Shown here piece after piece: positions 36,206 to 45,031 of a stretch of DNA of 64,000 bases. The DNA is from Tyzzerella sp. (GTDB lineage Bacteria > Bacillota > Clostridia > Lachnospirales > Lachnospiraceae). The stretch is taken from NCBI GenBank assembly GCA_017472665.1, contig JAFUOS010000007.1, positions 124,001-188,000 on the forward strand. Direction: 5' to 3'. The translations under genes were made by a program, and so were the position numbers. Within the stretch, counting starts at the first letter, position 1. Every line of letters begins with the position of its first letter. The notes under the pieces were generated by a model, which was not told the origin of the DNA, ran no database searches, and saw only the letters and a list, made by a program, of their open reading frames with translations.

Positions 36206-36712
36206 TTATACGCTCCTTTTTTCTTGTATCTTTTTTTCTTTTATCTTTTTTGTTACCTGCTCCATGACCTCTTCCGGTACGAATTGTGAAATATCACCGC
36301 CAAATGCAGCTATCTCTCTCACAATACTAGAACTCAAGTAAGAGTAATCCAGACTGGTCGTCATAAACAATGTCTCAATCTCTGAATTGAGTTTGTGATT
36401 CGTCTGTGCCATCTGCAATTCATATTCAAAATCGGTAACAGCACGAAGTCCGCGAACAACGACTTTTGCTTTCATCTCTTTTGCGAAATCAATCAGTAGG
36501 CCTTCGAACGGAACAATTTTTACATTTTTTATTTCTTTTGTGACTTCATCTAACATTTTAACACGTTCTTCCACAGAAAACAACGGCGTTTTTGCTTTAT
36601 TCTGCAAAACTCCAACAATTAATTCATCTGTAATCGCTGCGCTGCGCCGAATAATGTCGATATGTCCGAATGTAACTGGGTCAAAGGTGCCAGGATAGAT
36701 CGCTCTTAACAT
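36206..36712 (-). CDS. coaD: Pantetheine-phosphate adenylyltransferase
   Basis: Fourth step of coenzyme A synthesis, 4'-phosphopantetheine plus ATP to dephospho-CoA. 168 residues. The TxGH-type motif is [13 protein letters not shown] (residues 8-20); [18 protein letters not shown] and the ISSSIVRE-like [13 protein letters not shown] complete the fold. The start overlaps the end of rsmD by 7 nt. The rsmD-coaD order is conserved widely in Firmicutes. Confidence 0.96.
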   Translation of the reverse strand: MLRAIYPGTFDPVTFGHIDIIRRSAAITDELIVGVLQNKAKTPLFSVEERVKMLDEVTKEIKNVKIVPFEGLLIDFAKEMKAKVVVRGLRAVTDFEYELQMAQTNHKLNSEIETLFMTTSLDYSYLSSSIVREIAAFGGDISQFVPEEVMEQVTKKIKEKKIQEKRSV

Positions 36713-37272
36713 AGAGATTTCGCCTCTCTTTCCAAAAATATGTGTTTATTGGTCTTATATAGTTTTTCTTTTACGACAGAAAAGCCGAGCTCTTCTACAT
36801 AAGAAAAATCTGTTTCCAAGGATGCTTCCACGATAATCAATGCATCATCAGACAATAGGTTCGATGTACTAAGATATTCAAGTACTTTCTTTTCCAGCAA
36901 TTGATTATACGGCGGGTCCATAAAAATATAGTCAAACTTTTGAGAGTGTTCCATGCGGCTGAGGGCGTTTATAACGTCTGTCTCATATAAATCTGCTCTA
37001 TCAGCAAGCTTTGTAGCATGCAGATTATCGCGAATACAGTTCATCGCTTTTTTGCTCTGTTCTACAAAAGCTGCATGGGCTGCGCCACGGCTCAACGCTT
37101 CGATTCCAATACCGCCGCTTCCACTAAATAAGTCTAAAAAATTAGAATCTGCGAGGTATTCGGATATCATATTGAACAGGGTTTCTTTGATACGGTCTGT
37201 AGTTGGTCTGGTATCAAGCCCCTCTATGGTTTTCAGTTGGATTCTTTTGGCACTTCCTGCAATTACGCGCAT
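36706..37272 (-). CDS. rsmD: 16S rRNA (guanine966-N2)-methyltransferase RsmD
   Basis: 188 residues. [15 protein letters not shown] and [15 protein letters not shown] are typical N-terminal features. SAM binding is at [21 protein letters not shown], and the catalytic motif [14 protein letters not shown] ([14 protein letters not shown]) is present. Methylates G966 of 16S rRNA. GGAGA lies 6 nt before the ATG. It leads the rsmD-coaD-coiled-coil run. Confidence 0.95.
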   Translation of the reverse strand: MRVIAGSAKRIQLKTIEGLDTRPTTDRIKETLFNMISEYLADSNFLDLFSGSGGIGIEALSRGAAHAAFVEQSKKAMNCIRDNLHATKLADRADLYETDVINALSRMEHSQKFDYIFMDPPYNQLLEKKVLEYLSTSNLLSDDALIIVEASLETDFSYVEELGFSVVKEKLYKTNKHIFLEREAKSLC

Positions 37273-37428
37273 CGTACTTCTCCATTTTTTTAGATTTTCT
37301 TACATTTTCCTGTATATTATACGAATTACGATATGAATTGTCAAACAAGGTTTTTCTTTCGGTATACGGACGGTGTACATCCTTGAATTGTTTTAAATTT
37401 TCGAATAAAGAAACGGTATTTTGAAATT

Positions 37429-37466
37429 TGTGGGTAACTTAGAAAAGTTGTGGAAAATGTGGATAA
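37429..37466. promoter_or_regulatory. Three DnaA-box-like 9-mers
   Basis: TGTGGGTAA (37429-37437), TGTGGAAAA (37449-37457) and TGTGGATAA (37458-37466) lie in the same orientation. The last is the exact complement of TTATCCACA; the others differ by one base each. An AT-rich stretch follows. No dnaA or dnaN is nearby. The rest of 37273-37542 shows only a possible -10 (TATAAT near 37502) before the small ORF. Confidence 0.5.
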
Positions 37467-37542
37467 TTTATTTTCTTTCCCCTTTTTGTTTAAAATGGGA
37501 TATAATAAACCCGAGATTAATTATAGGATCGAGGATTAGATT

Positions 37543-37719
37543 ATGAAATACAAAATCGCCTTTTCTGGTGGCGATATGCATAGGGCTGATGATTCGAAAC
37601 TTGGCAATGCTGGGGTTGTTTTTGATAGACGTGTAAAAAATATGCAGGAATTTCTGGATGCCATCCGTTCACAGAAGTATGGGATTTTAGTGGAGGGGAA
37701 GGAATACGATATTCATTAA
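37543..37719 (+). CDS. Small orphan protein, 58 aa
   Basis: Reads MKYKIAFSGGDMHRADD and so on to KYGILVEGKEYDIH. GAGG lies 8 nt before the ATG, a possible -10 (TATAAT) about 35 bp upstream, and a strong hairpin follows the stop, so it has the full look of a gene although it is plus-strand among minus-strand neighbours. It is soluble, mixed alpha/beta, with no recognised motif. It directly follows three DnaA-box-like sites. An opposite-strand frame across the same bases lacks a ribosome binding site. Confidence 0.5.
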   Translation: MKYKIAFSGGDMHRADDSKLGNAGVVFDRRVKNMQEFLDAIRSQKYGILVEGKEYDIH

Positions 37720-37722
37720 ATG

Positions 37723-37763
37723 AAATTGGGTTGGATATGGCAAATTCCACATTCAACCCAATT
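37723..37763. terminator. Bidirectional hairpin between small ORF and parC
   Basis: AATTGGGTTG and CAACCCAATT pair (10 bp) around a 20-nt loop with further pairing. It lies 4 bp after the small ORF and 35 bp after the minus-strand topoisomerase stop. Confidence 0.65.
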
Positions 37764-37797
37764 GATTACTTATTTACATATCCATAAAGGAACTTCT

Positions 37798-40056
37798 TTA
37801 CACACGCTGTTTGTTTCCCGTCGCAGCCCTGCTTGACTGTTTCAAACGATTCAACGTGATTTCCTTTTCTTTAAAAGTTACCTTTGATTCCGTACCCTCT
37901 TCAAACAAATATACATGCTCTACAAAGTCATTCTTCTGCAGCTTAATGCCCTTTACACCAACAGCAGTCTTCTTCATTTCCGATATCTCACTGCCATGAA
38001 AACGCAGGAAGTATCCACCCTCTGTCTGCATTACTACACTTTGTTTTGCGTTAATTACCTGAACACTTAAAAGTTCATCGCCTTCGCCAAGTTTTGTGGC
38101 CGCAATCGTACGTTTCGCTACCAAAAACTCATTTCCATCTACGATCTTGACCATACCTTGTTTTGTTGCAAACAGGAGTTTTCCGATTCGCAGCTGGTTT
38201 TCATCACAAATATATACAATCTGTTCTTCCGCACTGTTAAAGTTACTTACATTATCAATCGGTGTTCCTTTACTACGGAAGTTTCCGTATGGGAGGTCAA
38301 GCACTTTCGCATGATGCATCTTGCCGGTACTTGTAAAGATACATACCTTTCCAGTATTCAGACAAGAAACCACCTGTTTATTTTCTGCATCTGCCGCCTC
38401 TTTATTTCTTTCATAAGTAGCAACATCGATAGTTCTTGTATATCCAAAACGGTCCATAAGAAGCACCACTTCCTGCTCTTCAATTTTCTTTTCTTCGAAC
38501 ACTGCTTCTTCTGCATTTTCTACGACTGTACGACGTTTTCTTGCATACTCTTTTTTCACTTTTTCTAAGTCTTCAATGATAACGTCTGCCATTGCATCGT
38601 AGTTATTTAAAATATCTTCATATCTAGCGATATTCTTCAATGTCTGTTCATGCTCTTTCTGCAGTGCTTCGATTTCCAGACCGATTAATTTGTATAATCT
38701 CATTTCCAGAATGGCTGTTGCCTGTCTTTCTGTAAAACGAAGCATAGAAGCCATCTTTTCAGAAATCTTTGTCTTAAACTTGATATTCTCTGTGATACCT
38801 TGTGTCAAACATGCTTTAGCATCTTTGATGTTTTTACTTCCACGCAGGATTTCGATAATTAAGTCAATCACATCACAGGCCTTAATCAAACCTTCTTGGA
38901 TTTCTTTTTTATCCAATTCCTTTGCAAGCAATGTTTTGTATTTCCTAGTTGCAAGTTCGAATTGGAAATCCACATGATGTTCGATAATGCTCTTAAGCCC
39001 CATGGTCTCTGGTTTACCATCTGCGACAGCAAGCATATTTACCCCGAAGGTATCTTCCAGACGAGTCTTTTTGTAGAGCATGTTCTTCAAGTTTTCTACA
39101 TCTGCATCACGTTTCAATTCTAAGACAATACGGATACCTTCTTTAGAAGACATATTGGAAATGTCCACGATATCTGTTGTCTTCTTGGCTTCTACCAGAG
39201 CGGCAACATCATTTAAGAATTTTCCAATGCCTGCACCAATCATAGTGTATGGAATTTCAGTAATGACAAGGCGTTTTTTGCCGCCTTTCATTTCTTCTAC
39301 TTCCACTTTACCACGAAGTTTGATTTTACCAACACCAGTTTCGTAAATATCTAGAAGTTCATCCTTATTTACCACGATACCGCCTGTTGGGAAATCTGGT
39401 CCTTTGATACATTTCATCAATTCTTTAGTTGTGATTTCATTGTTTTTCATATATGCCACAACTGCATCCACAACTTCGCCAAGGTTGTGAGTCGGAATGC
39501 TCGTCGCCATACCTACGGCAATTCCTTCCGCACCATTTACCAAAAGGTTCGGAATACGAACTGGCAATACTTCCGGCTCTTTTTCTGTCTCATCAAAGTT
39601 TGGCACGAAATCAACCACATTCTTGTCCAAATCAGCAAGGAATACTTCCTGTGAGAGTTTCGCAAGTCTTGCTTCTGTATAACGCATAGCAGCCGCGCCG
39701 TCGCCTTCGATGGAACCGAAGTTACCATGACCATCTACGAGAATCATACCCTTTTTGAAATCCTGTGCCATTACAACTAAGGATTCATAAATAGAGCTGT
39801 CCCCATGTGGATGGTATTTACCCATGGTATCTCCAACGATACGAGCACATTTACGGTATGGTTTATCATATTTAATGCCTAATTCGTGCATATCGTAAAG
39901 CGTTCTTCTCTGTACCGGTTTTAAACCGTCACGCACATCTGGAAGCGCTCTGGCGATGATAACACTCATTGCATAATCAATGTAAGATTTTTTCATTACA
40001 TCAGAGTATTCTGTTCTAATAATCTGCTCTGTCTGCAGTGTAAGTTGTCCTTTCAT
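37798..40056 (-). CDS. parC: Type IIA topoisomerase subunit A (ParC-like)
   Basis: 752 residues. The DNA-breaking domain has RALPDVRDGLKPVQRR and catalytic Y126 (AAMRYTEARL). The quinolone-determining region reads HPHGDSSIYE, i.e. the Ser and acidic residues associated with susceptibility. The C-terminal beta-pinwheel lacks a recognisable GyrA box (QRRGGKG), which favours topoisomerase IV over gyrase; YGNFRSKGTPIDNVS is the nearest loop. With the adjacent subunit B it decatenates replicated chromosomes. GGAGG lies 9 nt before the ATG. Distinguishing ParC from GyrA by eye is not certain. Confidence 0.8.
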   Translation of the reverse strand: MKGQLTLQTEQIIRTEYSDVMKKSYIDYAMSVIIARALPDVRDGLKPVQRRTLYDMHELGIKYDKPYRKCARIVGDTMGKYHPHGDSSIYESLVVMAQDFKKGMILVDGHGNFGSIEGDGAAAMRYTEARLAKLSQEVFLADLDKNVVDFVPNFDETEKEPEVLPVRIPNLLVNGAEGIAVGMATSIPTHNLGEVVDAVVAYMKNNEITTKELMKCIKGPDFPTGGIVVNKDELLDIYETGVGKIKLRGKVEVEEMKGGKKRLVITEIPYTMIGAGIGKFLNDVAALVEAKKTTDIVDISNMSSKEGIRIVLELKRDADVENLKNMLYKKTRLEDTFGVNMLAVADGKPETMGLKSIIEHHVDFQFELATRKYKTLLAKELDKKEIQEGLIKACDVIDLIIEILRGSKNIKDAKACLTQGITENIKFKTKISEKMASMLRFTERQATAILEMRLYKLIGLEIEALQKEHEQTLKNIARYEDILNNYDAMADVIIEDLEKVKKEYARKRRTVVENAEEAVFEEKKIEEQEVVLLMDRFGYTRTIDVATYERNKEAADAENKQVVSCLNTGKVCIFTSTGKMHHAKVLDLPYGNFRSKGTPIDNVSNFNSAEEQIVYICDENQLRIGKLLFATKQGMVKIVDGNEFLVAKRTIAATKLGEGDELLSVQVINAKQSVVMQTEGGYFLRFHGSEISEMKKTAVGVKGIKLQKNDFVEHVYLFEEGTESKVTFKEKEITLNRLKQSSRAATGNKQRV

Positions 40057-40069
40057 CTTTCGTCGCCTC

Positions 40070-41992
40070 CTAAATATCTAACTCTGCTTCTTTTGCATTT
40101 TCATAAATAAACGCACGTCTTGGTGGAACTTCGCTTCCCATGAGCATCTCAGTCACGGAAGAAGCCATTCTCGCATCTTCAATTTCCACGCGTTTCATAA
40201 GACGCGTTGCTGGATTTAATGTCGTCTCCCAGAGCTGCTCTGCGTCCATCTCTCCAAGACCTTTGTATCTCTGGAGGGTAAATGGACCCGTCTGGCGTTG
40301 TCTATATTTTTCTAATGCTTTGTCGTCGTATAAATATTCTTCTTCTCCATTTTTCGGCATTGCCTTATAGAGTGGGGGCATCGCAATATACACGTGACCC
40401 TCGAAAATGAGTTCCGGCATAAAACGATAGAATAAGGTCAGTAATAATGTAGAAATGTGAGCACCGTCTACGTCGGCATCGGCCATGATGATAATCTTGT
40501 CATAGCGGAGTTTGGTAATGTCAAAGTCATTTCCATAGCCTTCTGAGAATCCACAGCCAAATGCGTTAATCATGGTCTTGATTTCGGCATTTGCAAGGAC
40601 TTTATCGATGCTTGCTTTTTCTACGTTCAGAATCTTACCGCGGATTGGCATGATAGCCTGATACATACGGTTTCTTGCCATCTTTGCAGAACCGCCGGCA
40701 GAATCTCCTTCCACGATGAAGATTTCGCATTTGCTAGCATCGCGGCTTTCACAGTTTGCGAGTTTTCCATTGCTGTCAAAGGAATATTTTTGCTTTGTCA
40801 GAAGATTTGTTTTTGCTTTTTCTTCTGTCTTACGAATCTTGGCTGCTCTTTCCGCACAAGATAATACTTTCTTTAATGTTTCTAAATTACGGTCAAAGTA
40901 ACGTACGATTTCGTCGCCTGTTACTTTTCCGGTTGCTTTTGATGCGTCAGGGTTGTCCAATTTTGTCTTGGTCTGTCCTTCAAATCTTGGATCTGGATGT
41001 TTGATAGAAACAATGGCAGTCATGCCATTACGAATATCGGCACCTGTAAAGTTTGCATCTTTTTCTTTTAAGATTCCAAGTTCTCTTGCGTACTGGTTCA
41101 TGACAGTTGTGAAGGTTGTCTTAAATCCAGTTAAATGGGTACCGCCTTCTGCGTTGAAAATATTGTTACAGAAGCCGAGTACATTTTCGTGGAATTCATT
41201 GATATATTGTAAAACGACTTCTACTTCAATGCCATCTGAAGCGCCTTTGAAGTAAATTGGTTCATGAATTACTTCATTTTTTTGATTCAAATCACGGATA
41301 AATCCAATTAAGCCTTCCTCTTCATGGTATTCGATATGTTCTACTTCTGCTCCACGTCTGTCTTCAAAAATGATGGTAAGCGCTGGATTTAAATATGCAG
41401 TCTCGTGCAGACGGCTTTTGATTTCTTCTGCTTTAAATCTTGTCTTTTCAAAAATCGTATCATCTGGTAAGAAATTGACTTCCGTACCAGTCTTTTTTGT
41501 TTTTCCAATAATTGGCAATAAACCATTTACCAGATCAACAACTGGAGTTCCTTTTTCGTAGCGGTCATGATGAATCGCACCCTCTCTACTAATCTTCACG
41601 TCCATATAGGTTGAAAGTGCGTTTACTACAGAGGAACCTACCCCGTGCAGTCCACCGCTTGTCTTATAAGACGAATCGTCAAACTTTCCACCTGCATGTA
41701 ATGTCGTGTATACCACACGTGCAGCTGGAATTCCTTTTTGGTGCATTCCAACAGGAACGCCTCGTCCGTTATCAATTACTGTTGCAGAACCATCTTTTTC
41801 CAAGTACACCTCAATCGTATCACAGTGTCCTGCCAAATGTTCATCCACCGCATTGTCTACGATTTCGTATACCAGGTGGTTGAGTCCTTTTGTGGAAACA
41901 CTACCGATATACATTCCAGGTCTCATGCGGACCGCTTCTAATCCTTCCAATACGGCAATACTGTCTGCATCATATGTATTTCGCTTTGCCAT
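40070..41992 (-). CDS. parE: Type IIA topoisomerase subunit B (ParE/GyrB-like)
   Basis: 640 residues. GHKL ATPase motifs: EIVDNAVDEHLAGHCD, TVIDNGRGVPVG and the GGLHGVGSSVVNALS loop. The TOPRIM domain has IFIVEGDSAGGSA (acidic residue) and MADADVDGAHI. The C-terminal QRYKGLGEMDAEQLWETT is shared by GyrB and ParE. It is 13 bp upstream of subunit A in the same orientation. In most Firmicutes gyrase lies next to dnaA/recF, so this pair, beside spoIIP, is more likely topoisomerase IV. Confidence 0.8.
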   Translation of the reverse strand: MAKRNTYDADSIAVLEGLEAVRMRPGMYIGSVSTKGLNHLVYEIVDNAVDEHLAGHCDTIEVYLEKDGSATVIDNGRGVPVGMHQKGIPAARVVYTTLHAGGKFDDSSYKTSGGLHGVGSSVVNALSTYMDVKISREGAIHHDRYEKGTPVVDLVNGLLPIIGKTKKTGTEVNFLPDDTIFEKTRFKAEEIKSRLHETAYLNPALTIIFEDRRGAEVEHIEYHEEEGLIGFIRDLNQKNEVIHEPIYFKGASDGIEVEVVLQYINEFHENVLGFCNNIFNAEGGTHLTGFKTTFTTVMNQYARELGILKEKDANFTGADIRNGMTAIVSIKHPDPRFEGQTKTKLDNPDASKATGKVTGDEIVRYFDRNLETLKKVLSCAERAAKIRKTEEKAKTNLLTKQKYSFDSNGKLANCESRDASKCEIFIVEGDSAGGSAKMARNRMYQAIMPIRGKILNVEKASIDKVLANAEIKTMINAFGCGFSEGYGNDFDITKLRYDKIIIMADADVDGAHISTLLLTLFYRFMPELIFEGHVYIAMPPLYKAMPKNGEEEYLYDDKALEKYRQRQTGPFTLQRYKGLGEMDAEQLWETTLNPATRLMKRVEIEDARMASSVTEMLMGSEVPPRRAFIYENAKEAELDI

Positions 41993-42193
41993 TCGTCTTA
42001 AAACCTCACTTCGTCTTTTTCCGTTCTAGTGCCATTTATGCGCACTTTTCCTTATACTTATTCATACTACCATAAAGTCAATTTTGTTTCAAATAAAATC
42101 TGCATTACCATTCATGCTTGTTTCAGTCGTCCATGTTTTGCTTATCCGAAAAATTTCTATATTTTGTATATCCCCCTTAACTTCAATTAACAT

Positions 42194-43420
42194 CTATGAC
42201 GCAAGCACTTCCTGTAAAATATTTGCCAGTAAATCCATGGCATTTTTCATTTCTTCAACAGTATTTGTCTGTGCCCCAGCCTCAATCAACAAAGACTTTG
42301 GCATCATGTGCAGACTGTAGCGATATCCTTTCAGATAAATCCTTCTTGCCAATCCCGGATACATCGTTTCTGACGCCAACTGCATTTGAAATGAAAATGA
42401 CAAATTATCTTGAATATAAGGATTGTAAAGATAGGCGATATCTCCATTTGCTTTCGTCCTGCTGAGCCCATTAAAAAACATAATTTTTGCTGTCTGCTTT
42501 CCATCTACCTCTGTAACAAGATGCAAATCCTCACTCACCCCATCGCGATGTAAATCAATCACTACTTCAATACTTGGGTTCTGGTTGAGAATTTCTTTTA
42601 CACCAATTTCGGACAATTCATATGCTTTGCTGCGATCCAGTTTTCCATCAATCAAATCATAGACTCCGTCATGATGCATCGTCTCAATTCCTTTTTCGTT
42701 CAACTTCTGTGCAAGATATGCGCCCATTCCAACAATGGTAGTGCTGGCATCTCCTGCCACAGAATCTGCAAACTCCTCCTGCGAATGCGTATGGAAAATT
42801 AAAACTTTTGGCCCCTTTGTACTTGTGTCAATATGCATGTCTTTTGACAAAAGTTCGTCCACATTAAGTTGGTCTGCCCCTATAGTAGTAGTGCTGTCTA
42901 CTGTATAAAATTTACTTAGCAGATAATTAAAATCACGCAGTTTTTCAATGGACAAATCTGCAGCAGTTGTGGTTGCATTTACCTGTGTTGTCTCCGGTTG
43001 CTCTTCCAGCAAATCCTCGCTCATTCGCTCTGCATCTTTCGCCTGTTGCTCTAAGATCATCTCATACGTCAGAGAATCCTCAATTTCCGCAGAGGCCACT
43101 TCTGTATCTGACATATAACCAAAGATAGGCAGCAATGCGGCTATCTGTTTTTCCAGCCAATTTTCCTTTTCATCCTCATCCGTTTCAAATGTATAATAAA
43201 TTCCTGGCAAAAACGTTTTTTCTGTCGTTTCCGCCAGATGATTTTGGAAATCTCTTTTCCATTCTTCTATAATGCGTGCCCCGCCTTGAAATAATACGTA
43301 GATCCCTAAGGCGAGTACACAAATTCCCAGCATGTAAATTGCTGCCTTTTTTCGCACTTTCCGCACATTTCGCACTTTTTTTTCACTCCAGTTTGTAAAA
43401 AGCTTTTTCAACTTTAACAA
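42194..43420 (-). CDS. spoIIP: Stage II sporulation protein P
   Basis: 408 residues. SpoIIP is the amidase/endopeptidase that, with SpoIID and SpoIIM, thins septal peptidoglycan so that the mother cell can engulf the forespore. One membrane anchor lies at about 27-46, then a variable linker, then the catalytic domain with KVLIFHTHSQEEF, VVIDLHRDGV and LLIEAGAQTNT, holding the zinc ligands. It lies directly downstream of gpr, the same order as in Bacillus. Confidence 0.94.
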   Translation of the reverse strand: MLKLKKLFTNWSEKKVRNVRKVRKKAAIYMLGICVLALGIYVLFQGGARIIEEWKRDFQNHLAETTEKTFLPGIYYTFETDEDEKENWLEKQIAALLPIFGYMSDTEVASAEIEDSLTYEMILEQQAKDAERMSEDLLEEQPETTQVNATTTAADLSIEKLRDFNYLLSKFYTVDSTTTIGADQLNVDELLSKDMHIDTSTKGPKVLIFHTHSQEEFADSVAGDASTTIVGMGAYLAQKLNEKGIETMHHDGVYDLIDGKLDRSKAYELSEIGVKEILNQNPSIEVVIDLHRDGVSEDLHLVTEVDGKQTAKIMFFNGLSRTKANGDIAYLYNPYIQDNLSFSFQMQLASETMYPGLARRIYLKGYRYSLHMMPKSLLIEAGAQTNTVEEMKNAMDLLANILQEVLAS

Positions 43421-43433
43421 TATATGCTGGAAT

Positions 43434-44408
43434 TTATTTGTCTATGCAATCTTGGGCACCTTTGGATGAATTTTCTTCAGATGATTCAGCTTCTGATATC
43501 TCCTTGGTGAATAACAAGTTTAACGCTTCCGAAACCAACGTACCTAGCCTTGCAATTGTTTCATCTATATCCTTCGGCGTCACAAACATTCCATACAAAT
43601 GCGGTGCGATCAATTTATTAATCGCCTCATATTTGTCCGTCGTATCTAATGTTGACATCATGCTCTCCATCGTATCTCGAACAATCGTTGCGGCATCCAC
43701 AACTGTTGGCACCCCGATTGCAATTACTGGAATTCCTAGCGTCTCCTTCGTAATCCCCTGCCTGTGATTTCCTACGCCTGACCCCGGATTAATTCCTGTA
43801 TCCGCAATCTGAATCGTGCGGTTTAATCTTTTCGTATTACGCGCCGCCAACGCATCAATTGCAATCACAAAATCTGGCTTAATTTCCGATACAATTCCTT
43901 TTACAATTTCTGAAGTCTCCATACCTGTCTGCGCCATAACCCCTGGTGCAATCGCACTTACCATGTGAGCTTCTTTTTCATCCATTGCATATTTCCCGTA
44001 CTCCCGAATAATGTGTCTGGTTACACGGAGTTCCTCTATAACATGTGGACCCAATGCATCCGGCGTCACATCTCGGTTTCCAAGCCCAACCACCAATGCT
44101 GTATAGTCCTTTTTTCCTAGATTTAGCACTTCTTTCAAATACATCGCCAATTCTTCTGCGATTTCCATCTGGTACTCATCATCTGGAACTGCCATATTTG
44201 GAGCTTCCATTGTAATATAAGTTCCAACTGGCTTTCGCATAATTTTCGCCCCATTTTCCGTTAAAATCTTTACGGTTGTAATCTGGATTTCCTTTTCATG
44301 ATTATAGACTTCCTCCACACTCACTCCCGAAATTTCCACATTGTCTGATTCGAAACGCTCCTTGTCTTCCAATGCTAAATCCGTATGAATACTGTAATTC
44401 TCTAACAT
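43434..44408 (-). CDS. gpr: Germination (spore) protease GPR
   Basis: Degrades small acid-soluble spore proteins on germination. It is made as a zymogen: the N-terminal MLENYSIHTDLALEDKERF is the propeptide region. The core has TALVVGLGNRDVTPDALGP, PDFVIAIDALAARNTKRLNRTIQIADTGI and GVGNHRQGI, all typical. The ATG at 44408 has GGAAGG 10 nt upstream; the 24 residues before it in the open frame cover the promoter of rpsT and are not expected to be coding. It is divergent from rpsT and leads into spoIIP, matching Bacillus synteny. Confidence 0.95.
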   Translation of the reverse strand: MLENYSIHTDLALEDKERFESDNVEISGVSVEEVYNHEKEIQITTVKILTENGAKIMRKPVGTYITMEAPNMAVPDDEYQMEIAEELAMYLKEVLNLGKKDYTALVVGLGNRDVTPDALGPHVIEELRVTRHIIREYGKYAMDEKEAHMVSAIAPGVMAQTGMETSEIVKGIVSEIKPDFVIAIDALAARNTKRLNRTIQIADTGINPGSGVGNHRQGITKETLGIPVIAIGVPTVVDAATIVRDTMESMMSTLDTTDKYEAINKLIAPHLYGMFVTPKDIDETIARLGTLVSEALNLLFTKEISEAESSEENSSKGAQDCIDK

Positions 44409-44473
44409 GACACATATTCCTTCCTTTGTTTTCATATAAATGCTAGTTTTGGCAAAAAAACAAGAAATATGTA

Positions 44474-44502
44474 TTGACAATTTTCTTTTGTTCCATTAAA
44501 AT
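44474..44502 (+). promoter_or_regulatory. rpsT promoter
   Basis: -35 TTGACA (44474-44479), 17 nt, -10 TAAAAT (44497-44502): a near-consensus vegetative promoter. Confidence 0.9.
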
Positions 44503-44513
44503 ATACGAGTATG

Positions 44514-44549
44514 CATCGGTAGGACGTTCCGTGTCCGGGTCTATCGATG
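44514..44549 (+). ncRNA. rpsT leader hairpin, possible S20 autoregulatory site
   Basis: CATCGGTAGG pairs with the TCTATCGATG side over about 10 bp (two G-U pairs), at the 5' end of the rpsT transcript, 45 nt before its start. S20 feedback control at its leader is known in E. coli; similar control here is inference. Confidence 0.4.
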
Positions 44550-44594
44550 AAAACAAAGAATTGAAATCATATCACATATTTGGAGGTGTTCACA

Positions 44595-44858
44595 TTGGCT
44601 AACATTAAATCTGCTAAAAAAAGAATTTTAGTAAATGAAACAAAAGCTGCTAGAAATAAAGCAATCAAATCTAGAGTTAAAACAGCTATGAAAAAAGTAG
44701 ATGCTGCTGTTGCTGCTAAAGATAAAGCTCAGGCAACTGAATTATTAAAAGCTGCTATCTCTGAAATCAACAAAGCTGGAAGCAAAGGTGTTTATCACAA
44801 AAACACATGTGCTAGAAAAGTTTCTCGTTTAACAAAAGCTGTTAACGAAATTGCTTAA
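44595..44858 (+). CDS. rpsT: 30S ribosomal protein S20
   Basis: 87 residues, helical 16S rRNA-binding protein. It starts at the TTG at 44595 (ANIKSAKKRILVNETKAARNK), with GGAGGTG 6 nt upstream; the ATG further 5' overlaps that site. TTG starts are common for rpsT and are linked to its regulation. Conserved features run through the closing SKGVYHKNTCARKVSRLTK. It has a strong promoter and a terminator at 44878-44910, so it is a single-gene unit, divergent from gpr. Confidence 0.97.
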   Translation: MANIKSAKKRILVNETKAARNKAIKSRVKTAMKKVDAAVAAKDKAQATELLKAAISEINKAGSKGVYHKNTCARKVSRLTKAVNEIA

Positions 44859-44877
44859 TTTTAACATATAAAATCAA

Positions 44878-44910
44878 GACAACCTACCGTCATGGGTTGT
44901 CTTTTTTATT
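44878..44910 (+). terminator. rpsT terminator
   Basis: GACAACC pairs with GGTTGTC (7 bp) around a 10-nt loop, followed by TTTTTTATT. Confidence 0.9.
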
Positions 44911-44969
44911 TCCGCATTTATAAAGAACTCGTCCTCTCCTATCCATTTTATTACTTTTTGAAAACACAT

Positions 44970-45000
44970 CAAAAAAGCACCCATATTTCAGGATGCTTTT
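44970..45000 (-). terminator. Terminator of the purine permease gene
   Basis: Minus strand: AAAGCATCC pairs with GGGTGCTTT around a short loop, then TTTG. It lies 31 bp past the stop. Confidence 0.8.
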
Positions 45001-45031
45001 CGCAATTCATTAATAATTTATGTATGATCTT

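Noticed and set aside
37273..37542. Chromosomal replication origin
   Set aside because: DnaA-box-like sites are present, but there is no dnaA, dnaN, recF or rpmH and only three boxes.
37541..37756. Minus-strand frame opposite the 58-aa ORF
   Set aside because: It reads through the hairpin and has no start site, whereas the plus frame has a spaced GAGG and ends before the hairpin.
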